Of a stretch of DNA of 39,626 bases, positions 1 to 7,353 are shown piece after piece. Origin of the DNA: CAG-452 sp045531335. GTDB lineage: Bacteria; Bacillota; Clostridia; TANB77; CAG-508. Where the stretch lies: NCBI GenBank assembly GCA_045531335.1, contig JAZSDU010000038.1, forward strand, positions 1 through 39,626, read 5' to 3'. Each line of letters starts with the position of its first letter. The stretch's first letter is position 1. A program made the position numbers and the translations under genes. The notes beneath the pieces were generated by a model. The model did no database searches and was not told where the DNA came from. It was given only the letters and a program-made list of their open reading frames with translations.

Positions 1-1
1 T

Positions 2-85
2 CCAATGAGACCACTAGGATGGTTGAGTCCGAAGGGATTCCTAAAAAAATATAAAAGTCAAGAAGAATCGGTTATGGCAATATAA
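2..85 (+). CDS. C-terminal tail of a possible transposase/integrase, cut by window edge
   Basis: An open frame enters from the left edge and stops at 83-85, giving 27 residues that read like the end of a real protein: RPLGWLSPKGFLKKY. An RP-x-LG-x-L-x-P-x-xF-x-KY tail is typical of DDE integrase-core transposases such as the IS3/IS481 groups. The codons (CCG, AGG, CTA) differ from those of pgsA. About 45 bases downstream a segment near 112-150 (ACTAACCTTCACCGTCCC) could be an insertion sequence end, but no partner is in view. Low certainty; it could be an ordinary gene end. Confidence 0.3.
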   Translation, partial: PMRPLGWLSPKGFLKKYKSQEESVMAI

Positions 86-170
86 AGTACTCAAAGTATA
101 TATTTTTCAAAAAAGTGTGACATATGATTGACTAACCTTCACCGTCCCTAAAAATTATTTTTTTTATATA

Positions 171-199
171 TTGTTTTATATCAACATATCTTATATAAT
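171..199 (+). promoter_or_regulatory. Sigma-A type promoter of pgsA
   Basis: TTGTTT at 171-176 and TATAAT at 194-199 are separated by 17 bases. Transcription would start near 206, about 20 bases before the pgsA start codon. Confidence 0.6.
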
Positions 200-227
200 A
201 AAGGAAATGAAAAATGAGGTGTAATAT

Positions 228-830
228 ATGAATTTACCAAATAAATTAACAATATTTAGAATAATATTAGTACCAATAATGGTAGTTATTCCTTTTTTAA
301 ACATACAAAACCAATTTTTAGATATTCCAATTTCATATTGGATAATGAATTTAATTTTTATAATTGCATCATACACAGACCATTTAGATGGAAAAATAGC
401 AAGAAAAAATAATTTAGTAACAACATTTGGGAAATTTGCAGATCCTTTAGCAGATAAAATATTAGTATTAGCTGCAATGCTTATATTAGTAGAAGATGGA
501 AATCTTCCAGCATGGATTCCAATTATAGTATTATTTAGAGAATTTGTAGTGTCAGGTTATAGATTAGTAGCAGTACAAAAAGGTGGAGAAGTAATAGCAG
601 CTAGTTTTTGGGGCAAACTAAAAACAGTAACTCAAATGATAGCAATAATATTAATGTTTATAAATATAAATGGAACTAATATATTTGGTAATTTTATATT
701 TGGAAATTTAACAGGTATTGAATTGATAATAAATATCTTAACAACAGTATTAATGAGTGTATCAGTTATAGCAACAATTTTTTCAGGATGGGATTATATT
801 AAAAACGGAAAAGATTTATTAAAAGACTAA
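228..830 (+). CDS. pgsA: CDP-diacylglycerol-glycerol-3-phosphate 3-phosphatidyltransferase
   Basis: This integral membrane enzyme condenses CDP-diacylglycerol with glycerol-3-phosphate to phosphatidylglycerophosphate, the committed step to phosphatidylglycerol and cardiolipin. The 200-residue length fits the family. The CDP-alcohol phosphotransferase signature is complete: D51, D54, G55, A58-R59, G68, D72 and D76, in the spacing D-x2-DG-x2-AR-x8-G-x3-D-x3-D. Several hydrophobic helices surround it (about 7-25, 37-50, 78-90, 96-108, 135-150 and 165-188). The start is supported by GAGGTG about eight bases upstream. It has its own promoter and is separated from ligA by a large palindrome, so it is probably a single-gene unit. 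Confidence 0.95.
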   Translation: MNLPNKLTIFRIILVPIMVVIPFLNIQNQFLDIPISYWIMNLIFIIASYTDHLDGKIARKNNLVTTFGKFADPLADKILVLAAMLILVEDGNLPAWIPIIVLFREFVVSGYRLVAVQKGGEVIAASFWGKLKTVTQMIAIILMFININGTNIFGNFIFGNLTGIELIINILTTVLMSVSVIATIFSGWDYIKNGKDLLKD

Positions 831-833
831 ACA

Positions 834-907
834 ATAGACTAAAGGGGACAGACCCCTTTAGTCTATTATAAAACATGAACTAAAGGGGTCTGTCCCCTTT
901 AGTCTAT
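834..907. repeat. Nested perfect palindrome between pgsA and ligA
   Basis: The outer arms 834-862 and 879-907 are perfect 29-bp inverted repeats around a 16-base centre. Each arm is itself palindromic: ATAGACTAAAGGGG (834-847) pairs with CCCCTTTAGTCTAT (853-866), and ACTAAAGGGG (879-888) pairs with CCCCTTTAGT (894-903). It begins three bases after the pgsA stop and ends just before the ligA ribosome binding site. It may terminate pgsA transcription, or be a small inserted palindromic element. It lacks the GTAG head of the other repeats in this window. Confidence 0.85.
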
Positions 908-924
908 CGTTTAGGAGGAAATTC

Positions 925-2904
925 ATGGACAAAAATCAGGCAAAACAACGTATTGATGAATTAAATAGATTGACTGCATATTATGCGAAAAAATATTATG
1001 ATGATGATGAGCCAGAAATATCAGATTTTGAATATGACATGCTTATGAATGAACTTAAAAATTTGGAAAGAGAATTTCCAGAATTTATAAATAAAGATTC
1101 ATTAACTCAAAAAGTTGGAGGAACTGTTAAAGAAGGATTTGAAAAAGTAACACATATTGTACCGCTTCAAAGTTTACAGGATGTGTTTTCTTTTGATGAG
1201 TTATATAGTTTTGATGAGAGAATGAAAAAGTTCGGAGATAATATAAAATACGTTGTAGAAACAAAAATAGATGGGCTATCTGTTGCTTTAGAATATAAAA
1301 ATGGTGAGTTTGTAAAAGGAGCAACAAGAGGTAATGGACAAGTTGGAGAAGATATTACAGATAATTTAAAAACCATAAAAAATATACCTAAAACATTAAA
1401 AGAAAAAGTAGATATAATAGTAAGAGGAGAAGTATTTATATCTAAAAAAGACTTTGATGAATTAAATGAAAAACAAGATGAAGAAAATAAATTTGCTAAT
1501 GCTAGGAATTTAGCTGCAGGTTCACTTCGCCAATTAGATAGTACAATTACAGCTACAAGACCTTTAGACATATATATATTTAATGTGCAAAAAAGTGATA
1601 ATATAAAATTTGAATCACATTATGAATCACTTGTATACCTAGAAAAATTAGGATTTAATGTTAATCCAATAAAAGTTCTATGTTCAAATATAGAAGAAGC
1701 AATAAAAGAAGTAGAAAAAATAGGGAATACTAGGGAACAAATACCTTTCGGGATAGATGGAGCAGTTATAAAAGTTGATAATTTAGATTTAAGAGAAAAA
1801 ATTGGTACAACTTTTAAAACACCTAAATGGGCAATTGCATATAAATACCCACCAGAGCAAAAAGAAACAATATTAAAAGATATTATATGTAATGTAGGTA
1901 GAACTGGAGTAATAACTCCAATGGCTATTTTAGAGCCAGTAGTTGTTGCAGGTTCAAAAATATCCAAAACAACTCTTCATAATGAAGATTTTATAAAAGA
2001 AAAAGATTTAAAAATTGGAGACCGTGTTTTAATACAAAAGGCAGGAGATGTTATACCAGAAGTAGTAAAAGCATTAAAAGATAAAAGAACTGGACAAGAA
2101 AAGGATTTTGAAATGCCAAAAGTATGTCCTGTGTGTGGAGCTCCTGCAATAAGAGAAGAAGGAGAGGCCGCAATTAGATGTATTGGTGTAGAATGCAAAG
2201 CTAGAAATTTAAGAAATATAATTCATTTTGCTTCAAAAGAGGGAATGAACATAGAGGGATTAGGAGAAAAAATAGTAGAGCAGCTATATGATAATGGGTT
2301 GATAGAAACAATAGCAGATATATATTACCTAAAACAAGAAGATATTGAAAGTTTAAAAAAAGATGGTAAGAAATTTGCAAAAAATTTAATTGATGCAATA
2401 GAAAAAAGTAAAGATAATGAATTAGATAGACTTATTTGTGCAATAGGAATAAGACATATTGGAACAAAGTCTGCAAAAACACTTGCAAAAAAATTTAAAA
2501 GCATAGATGGATTAATGGGAGCTTCATTAGAAGAATTAATCGAAACTGATGATGTGGGTGATATAACTGCACAAAGTATATATGAATTTTTTAAACAAGA
2601 ACAAACAATGGATTTAATTAGCAAATTAAAAAATGTAAATGTTAATATGAAATTAAACGAAGAAGAGATTATTGATAATAGATTTGAAGGGAAAGTATTT
2701 GTATTAACAGGAACACTTGAAGAGTTTACTAGAGACGAAGCAAGTAAAATAATTGAAAATTATGGTGGAAAAACATCTAGTTCAGTATCTAAAAAGACCG
2801 ATTATGTATTAGCAGGGGAAGAAGCGGGAAGTAAACTTACAAAAGCAGAAAGCTTAGGAGTAAAAATAATATCAGAACAAGATTTTAAAGAAATGATAAA
2901 ATAG
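925..2904 (+). CDS. ligA: NAD(+)-dependent DNA ligase LigA
   Basis: LigA seals nicks in duplex DNA during replication and repair, using NAD+ as adenylate donor. The 659 residues carry the full bacterial architecture: an N-terminal Ia domain; the adenylation domain with the nucleophile K114 in KIDG; an OB fold; a four-cysteine zinc finger (CPVC and C-x4-C, about residues 400-425); helix-hairpin-helix repeats (about 430-570); and a C-terminal BRCT domain (about 585-659, GKVFVLTGTLEEFTR). AGGAGG at 913-918 fixes the ATG start. It is followed after eight bases by a small unknown gene that shares its transcript. Nothing looks unusual. Confidence 0.98.
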   Translation: MDKNQAKQRIDELNRLTAYYAKKYYDDDEPEISDFEYDMLMNELKNLEREFPEFINKDSLTQKVGGTVKEGFEKVTHIVPLQSLQDVFSFDELYSFDERMKKFGDNIKYVVETKIDGLSVALEYKNGEFVKGATRGNGQVGEDITDNLKTIKNIPKTLKEKVDIIVRGEVFISKKDFDELNEKQDEENKFANARNLAAGSLRQLDSTITATRPLDIYIFNVQKSDNIKFESHYESLVYLEKLGFNVNPIKVLCSNIEEAIKEVEKIGNTREQIPFGIDGAVIKVDNLDLREKIGTTFKTPKWAIAYKYPPEQKETILKDIICNVGRTGVITPMAILEPVVVAGSKISKTTLHNEDFIKEKDLKIGDRVLIQKAGDVIPEVVKALKDKRTGQEKDFEMPKVCPVCGAPAIREEGEAAIRCIGVECKARNLRNIIHFASKEGMNIEGLGEKIVEQLYDNGLIETIADIYYLKQEDIESLKKDGKKFAKNLIDAIEKSKDNELDRLICAIGIRHIGTKSAKTLAKKFKSIDGLMGASLEELIETDDVGDITAQSIYEFFKQEQTMDLISKLKNVNVNMKLNEEEIIDNRFEGKVFVLTGTLEEFTRDEASKIIENYGGKTSSSVSKKTDYVLAGEEAGSKLTKAESLGVKIISEQDFKEMIK

Positions 2905-2912
2905 GAGGAGCT

Positions 2913-3158
2913 ATGGACCACAATGATTACAAATTCGAACAATTATATAAAGATTTAAGAGATGGGTATCAAATTTATTATACTTACATGGGTACAAGAT
3001 ATTTACTTAGTAAATTAAATAATAATTGTTATTCTAAGGAAATTGTTAATTTTAATGGTAAAGGTCCTCATCCTAAAACACAAATAGTAACACTTAAAAC
3101 TGTTATGGAATTACATCCATTTATGGAAGATATTGAATATAAAATAGATATGAATTAA
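2913..3158 (+). CDS. Small uncharacterised protein downstream of ligA
   Basis: I do not recognise this 81-residue protein. It starts eight bases after the ligA stop, with AGGAGG four bases before the ATG, so it is almost certainly translated and cotranscribed with ligA. It is soluble, with no signal peptide or membrane segment. It is rich in tyrosine and asparagine in the first half (QIYYTYMGTRYLLSKLNNN) and acidic at the C-terminus. The pattern suggests a compact alpha/beta domain. Function unknown; the position alone does not prove a role in ligation. Confidence 0.8.
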   Translation: MDHNDYKFEQLYKDLRDGYQIYYTYMGTRYLLSKLNNNCYSKEIVNFNGKGPHPKTQIVTLKTVMELHPFMEDIEYKIDMN

Positions 3159-3189
3159 TTATTACTATAAAAAAGTAATTGAAAGCGAT

Positions 3190-3216
3190 GTAGGGGTCGC
3201 AGTCCTCGGCGACCCG
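3190..3216 (+). repeat. GTAG-headed REP-like palindrome
   Basis: GTAG head at 3190, then GGGTCGC (3194-3200) pairing with GCGACCC (3209-3215) across an eight-base loop, ending in G. It lies about ten bases before the dtd ribosome binding site, so it is in the dtd leader or the spacer after the preceding gene. Confidence 0.85.
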
Positions 3217-3234
3217 AGAAAAGGAGAGTATTTA

Positions 3235-3672
3235 ATGAAACTAGTTATACAAAGAGTATCTGAAGCTAAAGTAGAAGTAGATAATAAAATAGTGGGCAAA
3301 ATAGGAAAGGGATTCTTAGTATTATTTGGAGTAGCACAAGGTGATACTAAAGAACAAGCTGATTTTTTAGCAGAAAAACTATGTAATTTACGAGTATTTG
3401 AAGACGAAAATGATAAAATGAATTTATCCATTAAGGACATAGATGGAGAATTATTAGTGGTTTCCCAATTTACATTATATGCAGATTGCAGAAAAGGAAA
3501 TAGGCCAAGTTTTATAGATGCAGCAAAGCCACAAGAAGCAAATGAACTGTATGAATATTTTATGGATAAATGCAAAGGCTTGGTAAAAAATGTAGAAAAA
3601 GGTATATTCGGAGCTGATATGAAAGTAAGTTTATTAAACGATGGACCAGTAACGATAATATTAGAAAAATAA
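3235..3672 (+). CDS. dtd: D-aminoacyl-tRNA deacylase
   Basis: Dtd removes D-amino acids mistakenly charged to tRNA, and also glycine from tRNA-Ala, protecting translation. The 145-residue length is standard. The two active-site motifs are present: SQFTLYAD at 77-84 and the Gly-cisPro motif in NDGPVT (135-140). The N-terminus MKLVIQRV is typical. AAAGGAGAG precedes the ATG. It lies alone between a REP element and the sigH promoter. Confidence 0.96.
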   Translation: MKLVIQRVSEAKVEVDNKIVGKIGKGFLVLFGVAQGDTKEQADFLAEKLCNLRVFEDENDKMNLSIKDIDGELLVVSQFTLYADCRKGNRPSFIDAAKPQEANELYEYFMDKCKGLVKNVEKGIFGADMKVSLLNDGPVTIILEK

Positions 3673-3684
3673 GTTGTTAAATGC

Positions 3685-3713
3685 TTGACTTTACTATACT
3701 TAGCTAATATAAT
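3685..3713 (+). promoter_or_regulatory. Sigma-A type promoter of sigH
   Basis: TTGACT at 3685-3690 and TATAAT at 3708-3713, spacer 17 bases. It lies 39 bases upstream of the sigH ATG, with GGAGG in between. Confidence 0.8.
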
Positions 3714-3751
3714 AAGGTCAAAATCGGATTAATGCGGAGGCAAAAACACAT

Positions 3752-4396
3752 ATGGCAGAAAGAAAAGTAGCTTATTATACAAATGATGATTTAAACAATA
3801 AAACAGATAATGAATTAGTAGCTTCAGCAAAAAATGGCAATGAAGAGGCTTTAGAATGCTTGTTTAATAAATATAAAGAACTTGTAAATATGAAAGTGAG
3901 CAAATATTTTATAATAGGAGCAGAAAGAGAAGATATTGTACAAGAGGGATTAATAGGCTTATACAAAGCTATTAAAAATTATGAAGATGATAAACAAAAT
4001 TCTTTTAAATCATTTGCAAATTTGTGTATAGAAAGACAATTAATTACAGCAATAAAAACATCAAACAGACAAAAGCATATGCCACTTAATTCATCATTAT
4101 CATTAAATACACCGGTATATGAAAATGATGAAGATGCATCATTAATGGAAATTTTTAATTCAAAAATAGCAGAAGATCCATTAGAAACAATAACAAAAAA
4201 AGAATATTACAAAATTGTAGGAAATAAAATAGATGAGAATTTAAGTGAGTTCGAGAAAAAAGTGTTAACTCGATTTGCAGCAGGAGAAAGCTATGTAAAA
4301 ATAGCAGAAAAATTAGACAGTCCAGTAAAATCTATAGATAATGCAATACAAAGAATAAGAAAAAAAGCAAGTAAAAATATAATGAATGAAGAATGA
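3752..4396 (+). CDS. sigH: RNA polymerase sigma-H factor (SigH/Spo0H type)
   Basis: This is an alternative sigma factor of the sigma-70 family. Its 214 residues closely follow Bacillus SigH as I recall it: region 2 contains EDIVQEGLIGLYKAI (about 60-74) and SFKSFANLCIERQLITAIK (about 84-102), followed by the NRQKHMPLNS linker. Region 4 (about 150-210) carries a helix-turn-helix ending in the SigH-like VKSIDNAIQRIRKK. In relatives SigH directs early sporulation and transition-phase genes, which agrees with the sspH-like gene at 38.6 kb. It has its own promoter. A tRNA-Thr lies downstream; a tRNA near sigH is also seen in other Clostridia. Confidence 0.93.
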   Translation: MAERKVAYYTNDDLNNKTDNELVASAKNGNEEALECLFNKYKELVNMKVSKYFIIGAEREDIVQEGLIGLYKAIKNYEDDKQNSFKSFANLCIERQLITAIKTSNRQKHMPLNSSLSLNTPVYENDEDASLMEIFNSKIAEDPLETITKKEYYKIVGNKIDENLSEFEKKVLTRFAAGESYVKIAEKLDSPVKSIDNAIQRIRKKASKNIMNEE

Positions 4397-4425
4397 GTTT
4401 TGCTTTAATAATAAATGAAGAGCAT

Positions 4426-4501
4426 GTAGGGGTCGCCGAGCTAATGCATACAGCTCCTGTAAGGAGCAAAGCTCCAACAGGGCTAGCACCTCGGCGACCC
4501 G
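4426..4501 (+). repeat. Long GTAG REP-like element with three nested stems
   Basis: The outer stem GGGTCGCCGAG (4430-4440) pairs with CTCGGCGACCC (4490-4500). Inside, AGCTCCTGT (4452-4460) pairs with ACAGGGCT (4477-4484), and GGAGC (4463-4467) pairs with GCTCC (4471-4475). The same interior recurs at 13158-13235. It lies downstream of sigH. Confidence 0.85.
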
Positions 4502-4537
4502 TATTTAATAATATGAAAAATTATTTTTAGAGTTAAT

Positions 4538-4561
4538 GTAGGGGCGATTATTAATCGCCCG
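4538..4561 (+). repeat. GTAG-headed REP-like palindrome
   Basis: GTAG at 4538, stem GGGCGATTA (4542-4550) with TAATCGCCC (4552-4560), final G. It is the shortest-loop copy of the family and lies 43 bases upstream of tRNA-Thr. Confidence 0.85.
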
Positions 4562-4603
4562 CTCTTCTTAGGTAAGACTTAAATTTTTTTAGTATAATTA
4601 TAT

Positions 4604-4679
4604 GCTTTCGTAGCTCAGTAGGTAGAGCACAGCCATGGTAAGGCTGGGGTCGCCGGTTCGATTCCGGCTGGAAGCTCCA
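4604..4679 (+). tRNA. tRNA-Thr, anticodon GGT
   Basis: A complete cloverleaf. The acceptor stem GCTTTCG (4604-4610) pairs with TGGAAGC (4669-4675) using two G-U pairs. The D arm is GCTC...GAGC, the anticodon stem CAGCC/GGCTG holds loop ATGGTAA (anticodon GGT), and the T loop is GTTCGATTC. Discriminator T and an encoded CCA (4677-4679) follow. It reads threonine codons ACC and ACU. Confidence 0.96.
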
Positions 4680-4738
4680 AAAATGAAGAAGCACATAAGA
4701 ACTAAATTAATAGAATCAAATGTGCTTCCCCGCGGGGG
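4680..4738 (-). terminator. Probable terminator of the minus-strand microgene
   Basis: GAAGCACAT (4688-4696) is the inverse of ATGTGCTTC (4720-4728). On the minus strand this stem is followed by a T-rich stretch ending opposite AAAAAT at 4679-4684. The CCCCGCGGGG palindrome immediately next to the stop (4728-4737) is unusually GC-rich for this genome. Confidence 0.45.
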
Positions 4739-4891
4739 TTATTTGCTGCCTAAACCATACCCAGTATAATTGGGTAAGGTACCTTCAGGTTTGGGAGCAG
4801 CGGCTTTCATCATATCCTTGGCAATAGTGTCAGGAAAAATGAAAGGTGTTTCCAAGTACTGAAGGCTGCTGTAATAGCCTGGTGGTGTCAT
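4739..4891 (-). CDS. Uncharacterised 50-residue microprotein
   Basis: A short frame on the minus strand runs from ATG (complement of 4889-4891) to TAA (complement of 4739-4741). Its translation begins MTPPGYYSSLQYLETPFIFP and ends in GYGLGSK. It has a good ribosome binding site (AAAGGGGA about seven bases upstream), a near-ideal sigma-A promoter and a plausible terminator, so it is probably a real gene. Codons such as GCC, GGC, AGC, CCC and CAG are rare in neighbouring genes. That suggests recent acquisition or strong codon selection. It is proline, tyrosine and glycine rich, with no clear membrane helix or signal peptide. I do not recognise the family. A small spore or stress protein is conceivable but unsupported. 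Confidence 0.65.
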   Translation of the reverse strand: MTPPGYYSSLQYLETPFIFPDTIAKDMMKAAAPKPEGTLPNYTGYGLGSK

Positions 4892-4923
4892 TTTTACATC
4901 CCCTTTCAAAAGAAATTATAATT

Positions 4924-4952
4924 ATTATATCATAAAAAACATAAAAAATCAA
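4924..4952 (-). promoter_or_regulatory. Sigma-A type promoter of the microgene
   Basis: Read on the minus strand, TTGATT (complement of 4947-4952) is followed after 17 bases by TATAAT (complement of 4924-4929). The start point would lie about 25 bases before the microgene ATG. The same AT-rich stretch lies just upstream of ychF on the other strand. Confidence 0.7.
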
Positions 4953-4970
4953 AAAATGAGAGGTATTATT

Positions 4971-6062
4971 ATGAAAATAGGAATTGTTGGATTACCAAAT
5001 GTAGGAAAAAGTACAATGTTTAATAGTATAACAAATGCAGGAGCAGAATGTGCAAATTATCCATTTTGTACAATAGAACCAAACGTAGGAGTTGTACCAG
5101 TTCCAGATGAAAGATTAGATGTTTTAACTAAAATGTATAATGCACAAAAAACAACACATGCAATAGTAGAATTTGTTGATATTGCAGGACTTGTAAAAGG
5201 CGCAAGTAAAGGTGAAGGATTAGGAAATAAATTCTTGGCACATATTAGAGAAGTTGATGCAATTGCACAAGTTGTAAGATGCTTTGAAAATCCCAATATT
5301 GTACATGTTGATGGAAGTATAAACCCATTAAGAGATATAGAGACTATAAATTTAGAATTAATATTTGCAGATATTGAGACAGTGGAAAAAAGATTAGACA
5401 AAGCAAGAAAAATGTTAAAAGCAGATAGAAAATATCAAACAGAAATAGATTTGTTAGAAAGAATAAAAAAACATTTAGAAGAAGAAAAACCAGTTAGAAC
5501 ATTAGAATTTAATGAAGAGGAAGAAGAGATTTTAAAAGAAATAATGTTCCTTACTGCAAAACCAATATTATATATTTGCAATGTTTCAGAAGAACAAATA
5601 GAAACTGCAGAAAACGATGAAAATGTTTTGAAAGTAAAAGAATATGCTAAATCTGAAAATACTATAGCAATTCCACTTTGTGCAAAGATTGAAGAAGAAT
5701 TGACTGGGTTAGAAGATGAAGATAAAAAGGAAATGCTAGAAGCATTAGGACTAAAAGAATCAGGACTAGATAGAGTTATAAAAGAAAGTTATTCATTACT
5801 TGGGCTAATGTCATTCTTGACAGCAGGAGAACCAGAAGTTAGAGCTTGGACAATAAAAAAAGAAACTAAAGCTCCAGTAGCTGCAGGAAAAATACATTCA
5901 GATATACAAAGAGGATTTATAAAAGCTGAAATTGTATCATATGATGATCTAATAAGAGAAGGTTCAATGGTAGCGGCAAGAGAAAAAGGATTAGTTAGAT
6001 CAGAAGGAAAAGAATATATAATGCAAGAAGGAGATATTGTATTATTTAAATTTAATGTATAA
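4971..6062 (+). CDS. ychF: Ribosome-binding ATPase YchF
   Basis: YchF is a conserved Obg-related P-loop protein that prefers ATP and binds ribosomes. Its exact role is unsettled. The 363 residues show G1 GLPNVGKS at 7-14, a G3 segment DIAGLVKGASKGEGLG (about 69-84), the family's altered G4 (NVSE near 203, in place of NKxD) that explains ATP preference, and a C-terminal TGS domain (about 280-363). I start at 4971 rather than the ATG at 4956, because GAGAGG lies seven bases before 4971 and MKIGIVGLPNVGKS is the usual N-terminus. Transcribed alone. Confidence 0.96.
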   Translation: MKIGIVGLPNVGKSTMFNSITNAGAECANYPFCTIEPNVGVVPVPDERLDVLTKMYNAQKTTHAIVEFVDIAGLVKGASKGEGLGNKFLAHIREVDAIAQVVRCFENPNIVHVDGSINPLRDIETINLELIFADIETVEKRLDKARKMLKADRKYQTEIDLLERIKKHLEEEKPVRTLEFNEEEEEILKEIMFLTAKPILYICNVSEEQIETAENDENVLKVKEYAKSENTIAIPLCAKIEEELTGLEDEDKKEMLEALGLKESGLDRVIKESYSLLGLMSFLTAGEPEVRAWTIKKETKAPVAAGKIHSDIQRGFIKAEIVSYDDLIREGSMVAAREKGLVRSEGKEYIMQEGDIVLFKFNV

Positions 6063-6078
6063 AATTTGTAAAAAAGTA

Positions 6079-6107
6079 TTGCATTATTTTGAAATTTGTT
6101 GTATAAA
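6079..6107 (+). promoter_or_regulatory. Promoter of the small wall protein
   Basis: TTGCAT at 6079-6084 and TATAAA at 6102-6107, spacer 17 bases, about 50 bases before the start codon. Confidence 0.55.
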
Positions 6108-6157
6108 TATAAAAGGATGAATTATAATAATAATATAAAAAGTATAGGAGAATAAAA

Positions 6158-6502
6158 ATGTCTAATATAAAAACAAAAGAATTAATAATATGTTTAATAG
6201 CTATAATTGCTTTAGTATTAACAATTACTACAAATGTATTTGCAACAACACCATATTTAGGTGATGCATTAGGTAACAATACTAACAATGAAGAAATACC
6301 ACAAATACCAGAAACAACAAATAATACAAACACAAATAATAATATAAATACAAATAATAACACTAATACAAATACTAATACTAATACAAACAAAACAGCT
6401 ATGCCAAATACAGGTGTTGATTATTCAGTAGTATTTATAATAGCAGTATGTGGAATATCTGCAGTTTATGCATATAAAAAAATAAGAGATTACAATGTGT
6501 AA
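6158..6502 (+). CDS. Small Asn/Thr-rich cell-wall-anchored protein with MPNTG sorting signal
   Basis: This 114-residue protein has all the parts of a sortase substrate and almost nothing else. A signal peptide occupies residues 1-29 (hydrophobic 9-22, cleavage near NVFA-T). A low-complexity asparagine/threonine linker spans about 40-80. The sorting pentapeptide MPNTG is at 82-86, followed by a hydrophobic segment (about 89-107) and a positive tail KKIRDYNV. TAGGAG precedes the ATG. The exposed mature part would be only about 50 residues and has no recognisable domain. It converges on a sortase gene, a likely enzyme-substrate pair. The linker DNA (about 6325-6395) is made of AAT/ACA/ACT triplet repeats and may vary in length between strains. 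Confidence 0.8.
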   Translation: MSNIKTKELIICLIAIIALVLTITTNVFATTPYLGDALGNNTNNEEIPQIPETTNNTNTNNNINTNNNTNTNTNTNTNKTAMPNTGVDYSVVFIIAVCGISAVYAYKKIRDYNV

Positions 6503-6514
6503 TAAATAAATTTT

Positions 6515-6546
6515 AAAGGCTATTAAAAAATAGCCTTTATTTTTTT
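6515..6546. terminator. Bidirectional terminator between wall protein and sortase
   Basis: AAAGGCTATT (6515-6524) pairs with AATAGCCTTT (6529-6538) over a four-base loop, followed by a T run to 6546. The sortase stop codon (complement of 6537-6539) lies inside the right arm. Confidence 0.85.
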
Positions 6547-7181
6547 ACTTCTTTGGCTTTAATAATTAATCTATTATTATTAATGTTATTGCAAGTAACT
6601 AGAGTTATTTCTTTTCTACCATCTGTATTTTGAGATGTGCAAGAAGTATCACTTTCATAAGTTTCAAATTTTTCATATATTTCGTAATTAATTAAATTAT
6701 TTTTTGAATCATAGATATTAACAAAATCTCCAATATTTAATTTATATAAATTACTAAAAAATCTATCATCATCATAATTATGACCTGCTATACACATATT
6801 ACCTTCTTGATTAGGATATGATCCGAAAAATTTACAGGGAGCTATTTTTAAAAGTTCATCATTTGTGCGTGATAGAATTGGATATTTAATATTGATTTTT
6901 GGAATCTCTACAATTCCTATAACAAAAAAAGTACCACTACTATTTAATTCAACAGTTACGTAATCTTTATTATCAGAATATAATTGTTCTAAATTAAAAT
7001 TATTTAGCAATTTTTTTGAAAATTCCTCTTTCTTGTTTCTGTTATAAAAAGAGTATAGAAAATAGAAAAGAACACAAAATATTGAAAAAATCGATATATA
7101 AAGTAATAGCTTAAATTTTTTCTGTTTCTTTTTTGAGTTGTTTATAACATTATCGTGTTTAGAATATAATATTTGGTTCAT
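6537..7181 (-). CDS. Sortase family transpeptidase, class undetermined
   Basis: Sortases cleave wall proteins at an LPXTG-like motif and link them to peptidoglycan or to pilus subunits. This 214-residue protein has a cytoplasmic N-terminus and one membrane anchor (about 24-46). Its extracytoplasmic sortase domain carries the catalytic triad H134 (AGHNY), C197 (TLVTC) and R204 (NNNRLIIKA). It is membrane-anchored and faces outward. The size and single N-terminal anchor fit class D or a related small housekeeping-like class; I cannot decide. The adjacent MPNTG protein is its obvious candidate substrate. No clear Shine-Dalgarno precedes the ATG (upstream AACTAATATATT), unlike other genes here. 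Confidence 0.9.
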   Translation of the reverse strand: MNQILYSKHDNVINNSKKKQKKFKLLLYISIFSIFCVLFYFLYSFYNRNKKEEFSKKLLNNFNLEQLYSDNKDYVTVELNSSGTFFVIGIVEIPKINIKYPILSRTNDELLKIAPCKFFGSYPNQEGNMCIAGHNYDDDRFFSNLYKLNIGDFVNIYDSKNNLINYEIYEKFETYESDTSCTSQNTDGRKEITLVTCNNINNNRLIIKAKEVKK

Positions 7182-7269
7182 AATATATTAGTTTATATAG
7201 ATAAAAAATAAATATTCATTATCATATAAAATAAGCACAGTAAAATAAAAAACAATACAAAAAAGTAAT

Positions 7270-7353
7270 TATTAATATACATAAAAAATATTAAATAAAA
7301 AATTCCTTTATGATAGTATTTTTATATAAAATATCGAAAGGAATGAGAAACAA
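7270..7353 (+). repeat. Duplicated 5' leader of the pilin-like genes, with hairpin over the ribosome binding site
   Basis: This leader is nearly identical to 22942-23027. ATTCCTTT (7302-7309) is the exact inverse of AAAGGAAT (7337-7344), which contains the Shine-Dalgarno. In RNA the two could pair over a 27-base loop and hide the ribosome binding site. The start of homology is approximate. Confidence 0.7.

Noticed and set aside
4593..4598. TATAAT as the -10 box of a tRNA-Thr promoter
   Set aside because: It ends five bases before the mature tRNA, which would put the start point at or inside the tRNA, and no -35 box is visible. The tRNA is more likely read from upstream.
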